Below are positions 12,401 through 24,400 of a DNA stretch of 64,000 bases, one piece after another. Under the pieces are notes generated by a model. The model made no database searches, had not been told where the DNA came from, and worked only from the letters and a program-made list of their open reading frames with translations. A program made the translations under genes and the position numbers. Positions within the stretch are counted from its first letter, which is position 1, and every line of letters begins with the position of its first letter. Origin of the DNA: Trochalopteron elliotii. Its lineage: Eukaryota; Chordata; Aves; Passeriformes; Leiothrichidae. The stretch is taken from NCBI GenBank assembly GCA_024734555.1, contig JANPWX010000358.1, forward strand, positions 560,523-624,522, read 5' to 3'.

Positions 12401-15400
12401 AGTTTCATACGTAAAATTAATACTTAAATGGTGCCAGGAGTATTAAGTATGTAACTTTTATTATTTAAATACCCTGAATTTATTTGGAACAGTCACATTT
12501 TTCTTGTATCTATTTTCATTTTCTTTTTAAAATCTACATTTTTAAGACATCCAGCAATTCAGCTGTCTGCAGTTACACACATATTAGCTACTGTTTAATT
12601 TATTCCTGTATAATCCAGTATTACTAAATTCCGTGGAATAAGGAAGTGATTCTGTTCATTAAAATCAATAGATGCAGTGCTGTTCTGCATGTGTGTGGCG
12701 TGGTGCTTTCTGTGCCTTTTTTTTTTTTTTTTTTTTTTTGGTAGGATCTATCCTTCAGCATACAGCAAACTGATACATAAAGGGTCTGATCCTTTGGGCT
12801 TTACTCAGGGAAAATATCCACTGATGTCAATGCCTGAATAGGATCAGTCTCCTGAAAGGACAGTTTATTTGAAACTGCTGTAGCTATTATTATTTCCTTC
12901 TGGCAAAAAAAAAATAATCTTACTCATCAAAGCCTCAGAAACAGCATCAAGAAAGCCAAGTTCAGCAGGTCTTTCAGGCACGAGAGCTGTCAGCCATGGC
13001 TGTGTGAAAGCATAGCCTGGTACATCCCAGCAACCACTCAACCATCCCTTTTCTTTCCTTGGTGTTATTTATTTATTTATGTGCTCCAACTCTTATTGGC
13101 ATCTAAAACCACTAATTGCTACTACCCATTACTGTTTTTTGCTAATTTACAGTGATAACTGTGGCTCTGTTTTCATTAGGAGATGAAAGCCGGGAAATTA
13201 AAAAACAAATTACAGGGATGAGAAGATTACTGAACGACAGCACTGGAAGAATCTATCAACGAGTTGGCAAAGAAGGAGAGAAACTGAAGGAAGAGCCCCA
13301 AGATTTAGACTTAGCCTGGGCCCAGCGCCTGGATCCCCCTGCAGAGTCCCAGGGGAGCCTTCACCCGTCACAGAGCGGTGCCTGGAGCGACTTGTCACCC
13401 CAAGGCAGCCACTTTTCAGGGCAATATGGAACTCGGTCCAAAACCTTCCAAAATCAGGCTCGAACTGTGGCATCCAATGGTATGACCTGTTAGACACTGA
13501 GAACGGTGCCTTTTTTCCCCCCCCTCCTTGTTCTCTACTAAGTATCTACCTTTGTTGAGATGATATATTGTATCACTGCACTGAAAGCAGTTATAGTTCA
13601 GAGTCTACAAAATGAGCACGTAGTTACCACTTCAAAAAGGTGTGAAAGTGGGCACTGTGCATTCTGCTACCATCTGTCTTAGCTTTTAAAATGGTTTCCT
13701 GTGATAGGATAGAATTACTCAATGCCTTTACAAGCTTAATTTCTATACAGTACTTACTAAAACAGCTTTTGTCATTGTTATTAAATTCATGGCTAATTAA
13801 ATGTCAACCTCTACCACTCCTCTTTGCTGTGAGTAATGTAGCACTGTTGTGACACTGCTTGTGGAGCAGGATTCTACTGCCTTTCATAAGGGGATGGCAT
13901 CAGCCTTATAACAGGCCACTGAATTGCAGGTACAAAATTCCATCACAGCCTCAGGCTTTTATTCCAATGAGACTATTGTAGAAAAGAGATGATGGAGTCT
14001 ACCTATGAACAGCGTGTACTAGAGTGTGGGCAATCCAGTACTGGCAGAGAACTCTGCCCTGAAGTAGATGGCAGTGTGCCTTTAAAATGGCTTTTTCTTA
14101 TTAAGTCCCAGAGAATGGAAGTTTTGCTGCCAGATTAAAAAACTCTGCTGTCAAAACCCCACCATAACAATCTTCTAAATATGGAAGGACCCAAAATTCA
14201 TCACACATCTCCTCCTTTGTCCTTAGAGGCCCTGGGCACTGGCAGGGACAGTTCTCTGCATGCACAGAAGTGCCCAAGCCTGCACAGATTAGGTGCCTTG
14301 TTCCCAAATCCAGAAAGTAGGTGGAGCAGCACCTCTATCCCCTCAGGGGCCTGATTCAGCATGTGAGCTAAAATGTGTTGACAGGATTTGGCCCTATACA
14401 CAAGAAAATGTCAGCTTTGATTTTTTTGTATGTGGAGGAAGGATTCAGTTGACTTATGATCTCTTACAGGTTTAGAGTGGTCTGTGGGACATGGAAGGGT
14501 CAGGTTGAGCAACTTCCTGGGCTGCTCAGGAGGAATGCCCAGGCTCCCAGCTCTTGGGGGAGCACCCCAGGAGGCACCTCCCTTTGCAGCTGTCCTGCTG
14601 CTGAAAGGAATGCAGTCTTTTGGGTTACATAAAGGAGGGCGTGGGCCCTCTCCTTTGGCCACCTTTGAAAAGAGGATCTGCACAGCAATTTGGTTTGAGG
14701 TGTCTGCCCCTGATGGGGTGTTTTGATCCTGGGTGCTGCTTGGACTCCAAAGCCTGGTTCTCTAGGGAAGAAAAAGTCTTGATGCATTTCTGAGCAGTGA
14801 GTAAGCCCTGAAACTGCTCCTCACCCAGCACACAGCTCCTCTGGGCATTTTAACAGCCTCATTCCCCCCCATTCCTTGCATTGGGAGTCTGAGCATCAAA
14901 CTCAGTATTTTAGATGTTAGTCAGAGGACACACGAAGTTCTTAAAAGCTGGGTGTAGAAATGCTGAACAATACTTCAAGGGAGATACTACTCCTTGGTAC
15001 TTACCATGGTGTTTAAGTTACCAGAACAAAACTGCCAGACATGACATTATTACCTGGGGCTGTCAGGCTTAGGTGATCTCTGGGGAGATGTTCAGGCATC
15101 TGTAGTAGGTGATCTGAGTCCAGAAACTCTTTCTGTCCACTGTGGATAGATACTCTGTAGAAAATGAAGATATATGTTGTAGGCCATCTGAATTGCTCCA
15201 AGTTGAATGTAATAGACATATCAAGTCCATCTCAGTGGTGCACTTATATGCTCACAGGGTAAAGGTGGTTCAAGAAGAGGCTGGAATAGATGTTTAATAG
15301 GTGCTGGTATGGAAAACATTCATAAGAAAGCTCTTGACAATGATGCCTGGAGGGGCTACCTAGACCAGAGGCTAGACAGAGTAAGAGAGAGCAGGTATTT

Positions 15401-18400
15401 ATTAAAAAGGCCTTCAAAGAATACACCTTGGGCAGTACAAGAGCCTGGCCAAGGCTACACCCAAGATGGATGACAGGTCATGAGTTTTTCACACTTTTAT
15501 AAGTTTGGTCCATTTGCATATTGGGGTTAATTGTCCAATTACAGCTTCAGGTAATGAAGTCACATTTTCCCAGTTTTGCTCCCCCCAGTTTGTTTTTGTT
15601 TATACTTTTTGGGGCCTGAAGCTGCGACAGTGACCTTGGTTCTCCTGCTGGAAAAGGATTGTTTTGTCTAACTAAACTGTGAAGAGAACTTGCTAACCCT
15701 CTATATGAAGTTCAGAATTATATACCAATGCAGTACAGAATCTGAAAAATATGACAGCTAAAACTTAAGGCATCAACAAAAATGAAAGCGAGTAAAAGAG
15801 GAACAGGGCAAGCCTAGACATTGCTGCAACAGAGAGCAGAGTAGGAACATACTTGAAAACCAAAGGGATTTATTCCAAACCAGACTTAAGGTGGTGGTTC
15901 CACAAGTCAGAATGTTAGGTAGATGTGTGACCCACTGCTTTTAGTGGAAGCCAGCTGGGGCTACAAACTGAGCACCATGTCTGTCCTATTAGAGACAACA
16001 AATTCACACTTGAGTTTTGTTCCTTGTGTTCTGTACCAAATCCAGCAGTGATGCAGCAGCTGAACTTCTTTTGGGTTGTATCAAGATCATTTTCACTGGG
16101 TAGTTCTTGCTTGCTTTTCCAGTATAAACTGGTAGCAACGTTAGTTACAGGGAGTGAATTCCCTCTCAGCAGATCCAGCTGGAAGAAAACATTGTTCTGG
16201 GCTACTTACTGCTCACATCTGGGGAGCAACTCATGTATTTGTGTCATCTCCTTCTCTCAGTCATACAGGCAGGTATCAAATTTGCCTGGTGGCTAGCTTC
16301 CAAAAGAGAGGGAGATGGCTCTTTAAAGACTCCTTCATAAAAATAAAAAGTCTGATCTCCTTTTAAAATTAAAAATTGATTTATAACAAGTAGAAAAGAG
16401 TTGCTTTTGTCCTCTAAAAATGATAAAGATAGTGCTTAGAACAATGACTGAGAACACTCTACTAGATATTTCTTACAACACAATAACTGATCAGAGGAGG
16501 GAGAATAGAAAGAAAATAAAAAACCCTCATGAATATGTAAGAAGTCAGTAGAGCACTGCTTTGATTTGAAATATTGGTGGTCTCTTTTCCCGTTCCCAGT
16601 ACCTATGGTAGATTTACATGGGTAATTTCTATCAATGTTAATAGGGATTATAAAGTAAATCCCCTATGCCTCAATGGGAAGATAGACCCTTTGGTTTTCC
16701 ATCAGGATCCTGTGTTCCTGGGTGTTTCCATTAGGAAGATGTTATATTGCAACAGGAAAGATGTACAGGTATTTACTGCTAGAACTTGTTCAAGTTTTCA
16801 CATGCAGTTCAGCATGATGTAGAGCCTTTGTTAAGAAGGAAACAAAAGCCACCAACCATGTTTCCCCCCACAGTCTGTCAGATATCATTTCCAGAAGCCC
16901 ACTAGAATATTGAATTGTGATCAAAAGAAAGGACAGGCTTTATTCTGAGGATCTTTTAGTCCAAAACAACTGAGAATGGACTGAGGGAAGGATGGTCTTA
17001 CTTTGTATTTGCTGTCTGTTAATAAAACTTCTCTAATTTCTGGGTCTCCCATTTCTGGGGTACCTGCTTGCCTTACTGAAAGGTACAGTTATGCTGGTGC
17101 TATTAAATTATAAGTAGTCTTAAAATTCATCTACTTAAAAGTCTACTTATAATAGGTAGGTAAAGGGTGTTGGTGGAGCCAAGTTGAGGGATTCTGATTA
17201 ATCTGCTGCAAAGCTAAAGATAACATTCTTTTTTTCCCTCTGTACCTGTAACAATGGGCTAAACACTTCATGGACCATTGAAAAGGTAAAATCCCATCCA
17301 TGCCCCAAGGAACTTCCAATGAATAGACTGTACAAAGAAAGGGTGAGATCAAACTAGGCAGAGTCCTGCTGAGTCAGAAACCTTTTTGTTTCATTTTGAG
17401 ATTCTCAGCCTGTTTTCCAAATAACTTTTTAGTTCTAAAAAATCACTTTGTTTGCAGCTGAAACCTTGGAGAGATGAAGCCAGTGGTGCTATTGCATTTC
17501 CATTTACTAGATTCACAGGGATTTTTTTTTAACTACTCCATTTATCTTAATACAGTTGTAACAGATTTTATCTATGTATGATATTTTAAAATATCAAAAT
17601 TTGTAATTGCAGTAGTGTGGAGAATCTAAATATCTGAGGAAAAGAGGAGTGTGACACCCAGAAGATACCAACTATCTTTAAGTGATGCATTAGTTTAGCT
17701 TTACAAGTAGCTCACCTTTGGAGTGTGGCCATGAGTTTGCTCAAGTCTGATAGATGTTGCTTCAGGTCTGAAGGACTGTATGGAAGGAGGTGGAGAGCAA
17801 GTGCCTGGTGGTGGCCAGATTTTCACTTATTTCAAATGAGGGTTAAAGTCAGAGAATCTGTGTGTGTCTGACATCAAGGATCTTTCATTAAAGAACACAA
17901 CCCAAACCTAAAAAGATATTAATAACCTGGTTTGGCTTCAGAGGAAAGCAGAAGTAATAATGAAAAATGTGAAGATTTATAAGTGGAGATTAAATGAATT
18001 GCTTATGTTCACTTTAGCTAGGTAATGATTAAAGGACACCTGGTAGGTGTCAGGCTGCAGAAGAAAAAGGGAAATACATTGGCTGAAGTCCATGTGTGAC
18101 ACCAAGTGAGGTTATTTTGTTAGGTGCATTTGTACTTATCTTCATAAAATGGTCATCCCTCCTCCTGCAGTCTTGAGCAGTAAAATAGCCATCAGTTTAA
18201 ATGACTGTAAGGACATTTGGAAAGGAAGGGAGGTGCATCCCATCTAGCCTCAGTTTCAATCAGATACTGTTATTTTGAAATTTTTATCTGCACCATTAAA
18301 ACTAGGGATTCAGCTCTCTTAAGCTGAAGTGCAGGATGCAACTATCCTGTGAAATTTGAAATCCCTCAGCTGTTACAGCCTGTTCTAATTCAGAACAAAA

Positions 18401-21400
18401 AATGCAAAACTTCTGCTAAGTAAAGCAGTAATAAAAAAAGCACTGCTGAGGGCTAGAACTAGAACTGTGTAAGTTCAGTTAAACACTAGTAAGATTACTA
18501 GAGAAAAGGAATCTCTTGAACTACTATATTAATTTTCAAAGGGAAACTATGGAAAGCTCATCTTGTAGGTCACAGTGATGGAAAACATCATAGAAAACAA
18601 TCCTACCCTAGCAAACAGAAGAGCAGATTTGAAAACTTTCATTGCTGGTGGTTCTTTTCTGTCCTGGTTTGGGGGGTTTTTTTGGTGATTTTTTTTTTCT
18701 CCAAATAGGGTATTTTATTTTCATTCTCCTTCTTCACATGCTAAAGAATCACCTGTAACATTCAAGCAGTTTAAAAATTCCTAGACCCTCATTTTATGTA
18801 CAGTACAAACCTTTATTGCACAGGCTGTCTTCATTCTTTGTAAGACTGTTCAGGGAGATGGGCTTTTTGTGTGTGTGTGTGATAAAATGAGTATGTTTGT
18901 AATGAGGTTTGGTGCTTTTGTTATTCAAGATGAACCAGCCTGACAATAGAGAGCCCTGCTGTGAGGACTGCATTATATTCACACTGAGCAGTCTTCTCCA
19001 GCCCATGTAACATTGCATCCCAACTCAATATAATTGCACATATTAGTAATTGAATAAAAACTAGTGGTCCCTTCCTCCTAAAAGGGATCATGTTGAAAAT
19101 TATTTCTTTTCATGCTTTTGATCTAATTTTACCATCTGATCTATTGATGATCATAGTTTCCAACACCTGCTAATTGTTGTCTGGGTGATTTTGAGTGGGT
19201 TACACCTCACCCATTTCATTCTGCTCTCTTTCAGGAGAAATCCCAATGGTGAATTCCTCAGTTGGACCAAACTGCTGTACGTGTAACTGCCAGTCAACCC
19301 TGCAGGCAATTCTTCAGGAGCTCAAGACCATGAGAAAACTGATGCAGATTCAAGCAGGTACAGTGACCAGTCCCATAAGTGCCTACCTGTAACAAGCATC
19401 GAGTTGAGGATGGCACAATTTGTTACAGAGGTGTTGGATGAGATGGTCTTTGGAGGTCCCTTCCAAACCCAGACTGTTCTGTGATTCTGTGATCTTCCTG
19501 TTAGGGAATGGTCTAGGAAATTAAAGTCTGTGTCAGCACTCAGGAAAACCTGGATTGTTTCCTGCTCTCCTGACACATCAGCCAAAGTCAAATTTTCACA
19601 GGTTTCTTGGAAATTCAGCTTCTACTTTTCAAATCCTTACCTGTAACATGGGATTTTATCTTGTAGCTTTTTAAGGCTAAATTGAAAAGAAAATTAATGT
19701 GATCAGATACATAATGAGAGCTGAGTGGGCAGGTCAGTGTGCCATAACCATGTGCAGTTTGTTTTCACCATGCATTGATTCAGGGCTGCCAAATGCTACT
19801 TCACCTGTGTTCTGCTTACCAGCTCACTAACCTTAGGGGTAAGAAAGATAAAATTGGAAGGTAGCTGACAGTCACCAAACAGTTCTTCATTCAAACCTCT
19901 TCCAGCTCTGTGGTAGTCTCAGCTGAGCTAGCCACTGCATGTCATGGCCTCCACCCTTCCTCTGGCTGTGAAGTATCAGCTTTCAGTGTGTACACCAGCA
20001 ATAATCTGTTCACTGGGGAAAACTATTGAGTCTAGTTTTCTCCTAGGTTGGGAGCTGAAACAGAACAGTGCAGAGCCAGAGGAGTAGCTGAGCCAGCAAG
20101 ATAATGAGAACATGGTAGGTAGAGTTAAGTCATCCTAGGCTGATGTGAAGCTGCAGGCTCTGTGCTACCTAAAAATTAGTGTTAATGCTAATGAGGAGAT
20201 AGAGATGTTGGAGATTTTGTCAGTTGACTTGCCCATCTAGTGTGAGTGATGGGGACTGGAGCCATGGAGGCTTCTCTTGTGGAGAGGCTGGATAAGACCT
20301 CTGTAAGAAAAGGGAGTGTTGAGTAATTAACTGAAATGTGGGTGGAGTGAAGGGCTGACTAAACTCCTTGTCTCCACAGTGTTTGAGTGAGTGATGGGAA
20401 CAATCAGACAGGTTTTGTAATATCAGTTGATACACATAAAAATGCTTTTCTAGAAGTCACCAATTTACAAAGAAGAACACAAAAGCTCAGTTTTACAGTT
20501 TTTTCTGGTACATGGGATTCTTCGTGCAGTTACACCAATTTCATTGAAATCACATGGGTGATTGAAAAATGGCTTGTGAGTGAGAGTTAGAAAACTGGGG
20601 TTTCTGCCAAAAGAGCTGACTCCTCAGTAGCAGAGCATTTCTTATTTATTATGTATCTACAGAGTAAGTACCTTTGTTAATTCATTAATCTTTTGATTCA
20701 CTTGGAATACTTCATATTTTCTGAAATTATGGTTTTGATGAGAAAAAAAAATCATTTGGCATTTTTGTTGCTAAAAGAAAAAAAAAAAAAAACTAAAATT
20801 CAAACTTGTAAGTAAAAGTGTTATAACTTATTTTAGTATTCAAACACCCTACTGTCTTAATTATAAACTACACATCACAGTCTTGTAAATCCTTGCCAGA
20901 AATGAAATATTCCAGAAATCTTTTAATAAACAATAGTCTGAGGTTTGTTTTTTTCCTGAAGCTTTGTAGATTAGGACTCTTTGTAGCTCGCTCATATCTT
21001 GAATGAGTTTGATCTGCATGTATAGCACTTCTGGCTTTTTCTTTGTTTTGACCTTGATCTTAGTGGTTTATCCACACATATAATTGTATCTTGATAGCAT
21101 TCTTCTGGAGGGCTTGTTCATATTGGTACAAGTTCAGGATTGGTGCCTTAATTTATACAAATGATTGTGAATACTGGAAAATGTAAAATATATGTAAAAT
21201 ATGGTTTCTTATATTTCAGAGGTAATACCTGTCAGTTTTTGTGTATGAGCAAAACAAACTGATGCAACTTTGGGTTACTGTTTTTCCCCAGAAATTAAAC
21301 TATTGAATAGTGTTTTCACTCATTCTTGACATAATGGTACTTGAAACGTTCTTGCTGAGCTAATTAACTTGGAGACCACAGTCATAAAAATAACTGTAAT

Positions 21401-24400
21401 TGCATTAGCACTTGTATTATCTTACTTTATCAGGAAGAGATCCTCAAAGACAGTGGGATTCTCAGTCATTCAGGGGGCACACAATCATCACTTAAGTGCT
21501 TCATGTCACCCAACATCCAATGGTCACTAGGAAAAAGAGCTGTGTATTCCTAATTGTAAAATACTGTTCATCAGTATTGTTTGAAAAGCCTCACTGTCAT
21601 TATCCCCATTGTACAGATTGGAAAATTATGCAAAGATGATAAAATTTATTTGTTCCCCATGCACCAGCAGCCCTGAAAATCACATCACTTATCTAGAAAA
21701 TAAGTTCAGTGAGTCAGTAGTTTAATGGTGCAACTGTGTGGTTATTCACAGGCTTTTGTCTATAAAATTAATGCATTAATTTCTTTCATTCAGTTGGGAC
21801 TCAAAACAGACAGCAGCCTCCCGTTCCTCTGATTTGTGCACAGAAGTCAACAATATCAAGAAAGAGAAATAAAAAGAGAAAACTGCCCCTCAAAACTGTT
21901 GAAGCAGTTACCATGAATAAGAAACCCAGCTCTCCAGAGAACGAGAAGAGGCTGACAGCAAACTCAGAACGATCAAGTCTGCAAGCAGTTGAACCCCCAC
22001 TGAAGCCAGAGACCCCTGTTTCAGGGTTTGGAATTATTCTTGAATCAGCTTCATCAGATGTAAGTTAAAATTTTAATATGCAGGATTGCAAGATTTTGAA
22101 ATACTGACTCATTCAGGAGAAACAGCACTCAAGTCACATTGATGCATCTTGCCACTTTTTAGAGTAAACAAGCAAATCTTGGGTAGGAGTGAATGGAGAT
22201 GTTAGGGTTAGATGTGTGGAGTGTTCATTACAGGGTTTTGAGGTTTTTTTACAGCTTTCACATGCACAAAGTTTTCCCTTGAGTTTAAGGCTCCTGTTTT
22301 TTGAGCTTTCAGTGGAAATTTGTTCTTCATCTCTCCCAATGCCAAGAGCTATGGTTGAGATGAGGAGCCATGAAAAGTGCAAGGTGTGTAAAGCATTCAC
22401 AGTCCCAGCACTGCTGATGAGTCCATGTAGTCCACACGTGTTTTTATCCTGCCAAGGAGTATTTATGTGCTTTCCTGCTTTTCTGGTCCCACTGACTTTG
22501 GGGAACTCCTCATCTCTAGAAAATTCATATTCCATCTTTGCTGAATTGAATAATTTGGTCTTGATTGCTGTGTGTACTGGAGTAGGGCCTCAATACTGAT
22601 GTCAGTGTGATTAAAAAGGCCAAAATCTGCCACTCTAAGAATGTGCACTTTTCCCTCAGATAATTGCAGTAAGCATGTTGTCTTGATTCATGTACACACT
22701 GATAGAAATTCCATGTATCTGGTGGATGATTGGCTTTGTTCAATGACCAAATTGATGTCATCCAAACCAGTTCACCGACAAGTAAACTGTTCATTAATTC
22801 CTCTAATATATTTTTAATTTTGAGCAGGCTCTTTCCAATTTCCTAAGTACTATGAGCTAGAAAAACATAATTAAATTCAGTATCAATAAGCGTAAATGAA
22901 AACAATGCAGCAGATAATATTCTATCCTTCTGGAAGAAGGAACTAATAATAAAAAAGAGCAGTCAGGATAATTCAGTTACAGAGATGCAAGCCACACCAC
23001 TAATTAGGTTGCAGTCTCATGCCACAGAGTCAGTGTAGTGATACAGAGTAACTAGTTTGATGCTTTTTTCAGAGGCTTTCCTTTTGTAGTACTGAGCTTA
23101 ATAATGATTGAAGTAAAGGTTTGGGGAGGACTGGTAATTTATCTCAGTATGCAATTTGTGCTTATAATTTTTCTTTGCTTGTGGCACTCTTGTCAGCTTG
23201 AAACACGGTTTTGAAAACAGTTTTGTGCTTGCAATGGAATTTAATTTGGCTTTATGAATGTGTTCCATCACTGGACACGGTTCTTTGTAGTTGCCAGTTT
23301 GACCTAAGGAGAAAAAGAAGAGAAAACATGTGGCTCATAAATCAGGTCTTCATCTGTCCTCCCATGCATGAGCCCCTGCTTGCCACAACAGTTGTTTCAC
23401 TAAATTTACAGAGCCAGAACCCCAAGATAAACAAATGGATTTTGTTTTGTCTTTGGAAAGAAAACATTTGGGTTCTGAAAACAGATATATTTAATGTGAA
23501 AATAGAATGTGACCTTAAATATTTTGAGAAGGCTTAAGAAAGTCACTTCCTTGAAAATGTATGGCAGCATTATCTTTTTCTAGTTTTTTTATAAGCATCT
23601 CTGGTGTGGTCACAACCAGCATGTCTGTGTGCCTGAAAAAAACTGAAAGACTTTTTACAAAGCACCATAAATTAATGTTCCCTTGAGAATATTCCACAGG
23701 TTGTCTGTAGTGTGTGCTGTGTCATACGTCACCACTGCTGCCACTGCTATTTTGCCAACATTTATTGAACTTTAGGAAGAATCCAAGTTTAATGGGTATA
23801 AAATCAGGGTTGCCAAAACCAGTGCAATTAGTTCAGACCTTTTGAGATGAAATACTGCTGCTTACAGAAGTGGAAAATGTCTTTGTGAGACAAACCCTTA
23901 ATCTGGCCCATGGATCAGAGAATGTGCTTTTTAAATGTAATGATCTGATTACAACTCTTAGTTGAACTTGTGTTTGTTTTACAGTTGTAATATTTCATTT
24001 ATAACCTAATCATTTTTAATCTACATATTACAACCCACTAAAATATCTAGGATTAAATCTAGTTCACTGCCTGTTAATTTTAGCACAGCGAAAGCCTTTA
24101 GCATTCAGGTCTTCTTTATTTTGTTGTTCTTCTTTATTTTGTTGTTCACAAATAGTTTACCCTCCAATTCCTTTTGCCATGATCATTATCTATTAATAAG
24201 TGCTTTTTCTTTGAGAAATCACATTCAAAGTGGTCACGAAGTTCAAATAGTTACTGATTGTCTCTGATTGAAGAATAGCTAACTACTGAAGGAAAGCAAG
24301 CATAAATCACAGTTTTGCCTTCCAACTGTTTCACTGATAAACAAATTGATCCCTATATTAAGAATAAAACAGTCAAAACTAAAATAATACTGTCTCCTCC

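Larger units (their letters stand above)
4200..13179 (+). other. BEND7: BEND7 intron 2
   Basis: 8980 bp, the longest intron. It is mostly AT-rich unique sequence. It contains an AT-rich near-palindromic stretch (9190-9260), A/C-rich low complexity (about 10827-10890), a CpG-rich patch (about 11650-11890) and a 23-base T run (12717-12739). No coding exon or clear transposon is recognised. Confidence 0.8.
13480..19234 (+). other. BEND7: BEND7 intron 3
   Basis: 5755 bp. It holds the LTR-like block at about 15350-15790, a small inverted repeat at 17107-17153 and a short (GT)n run near 18869. The rest is unique sequence with no gene recognised. Confidence 0.8.
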
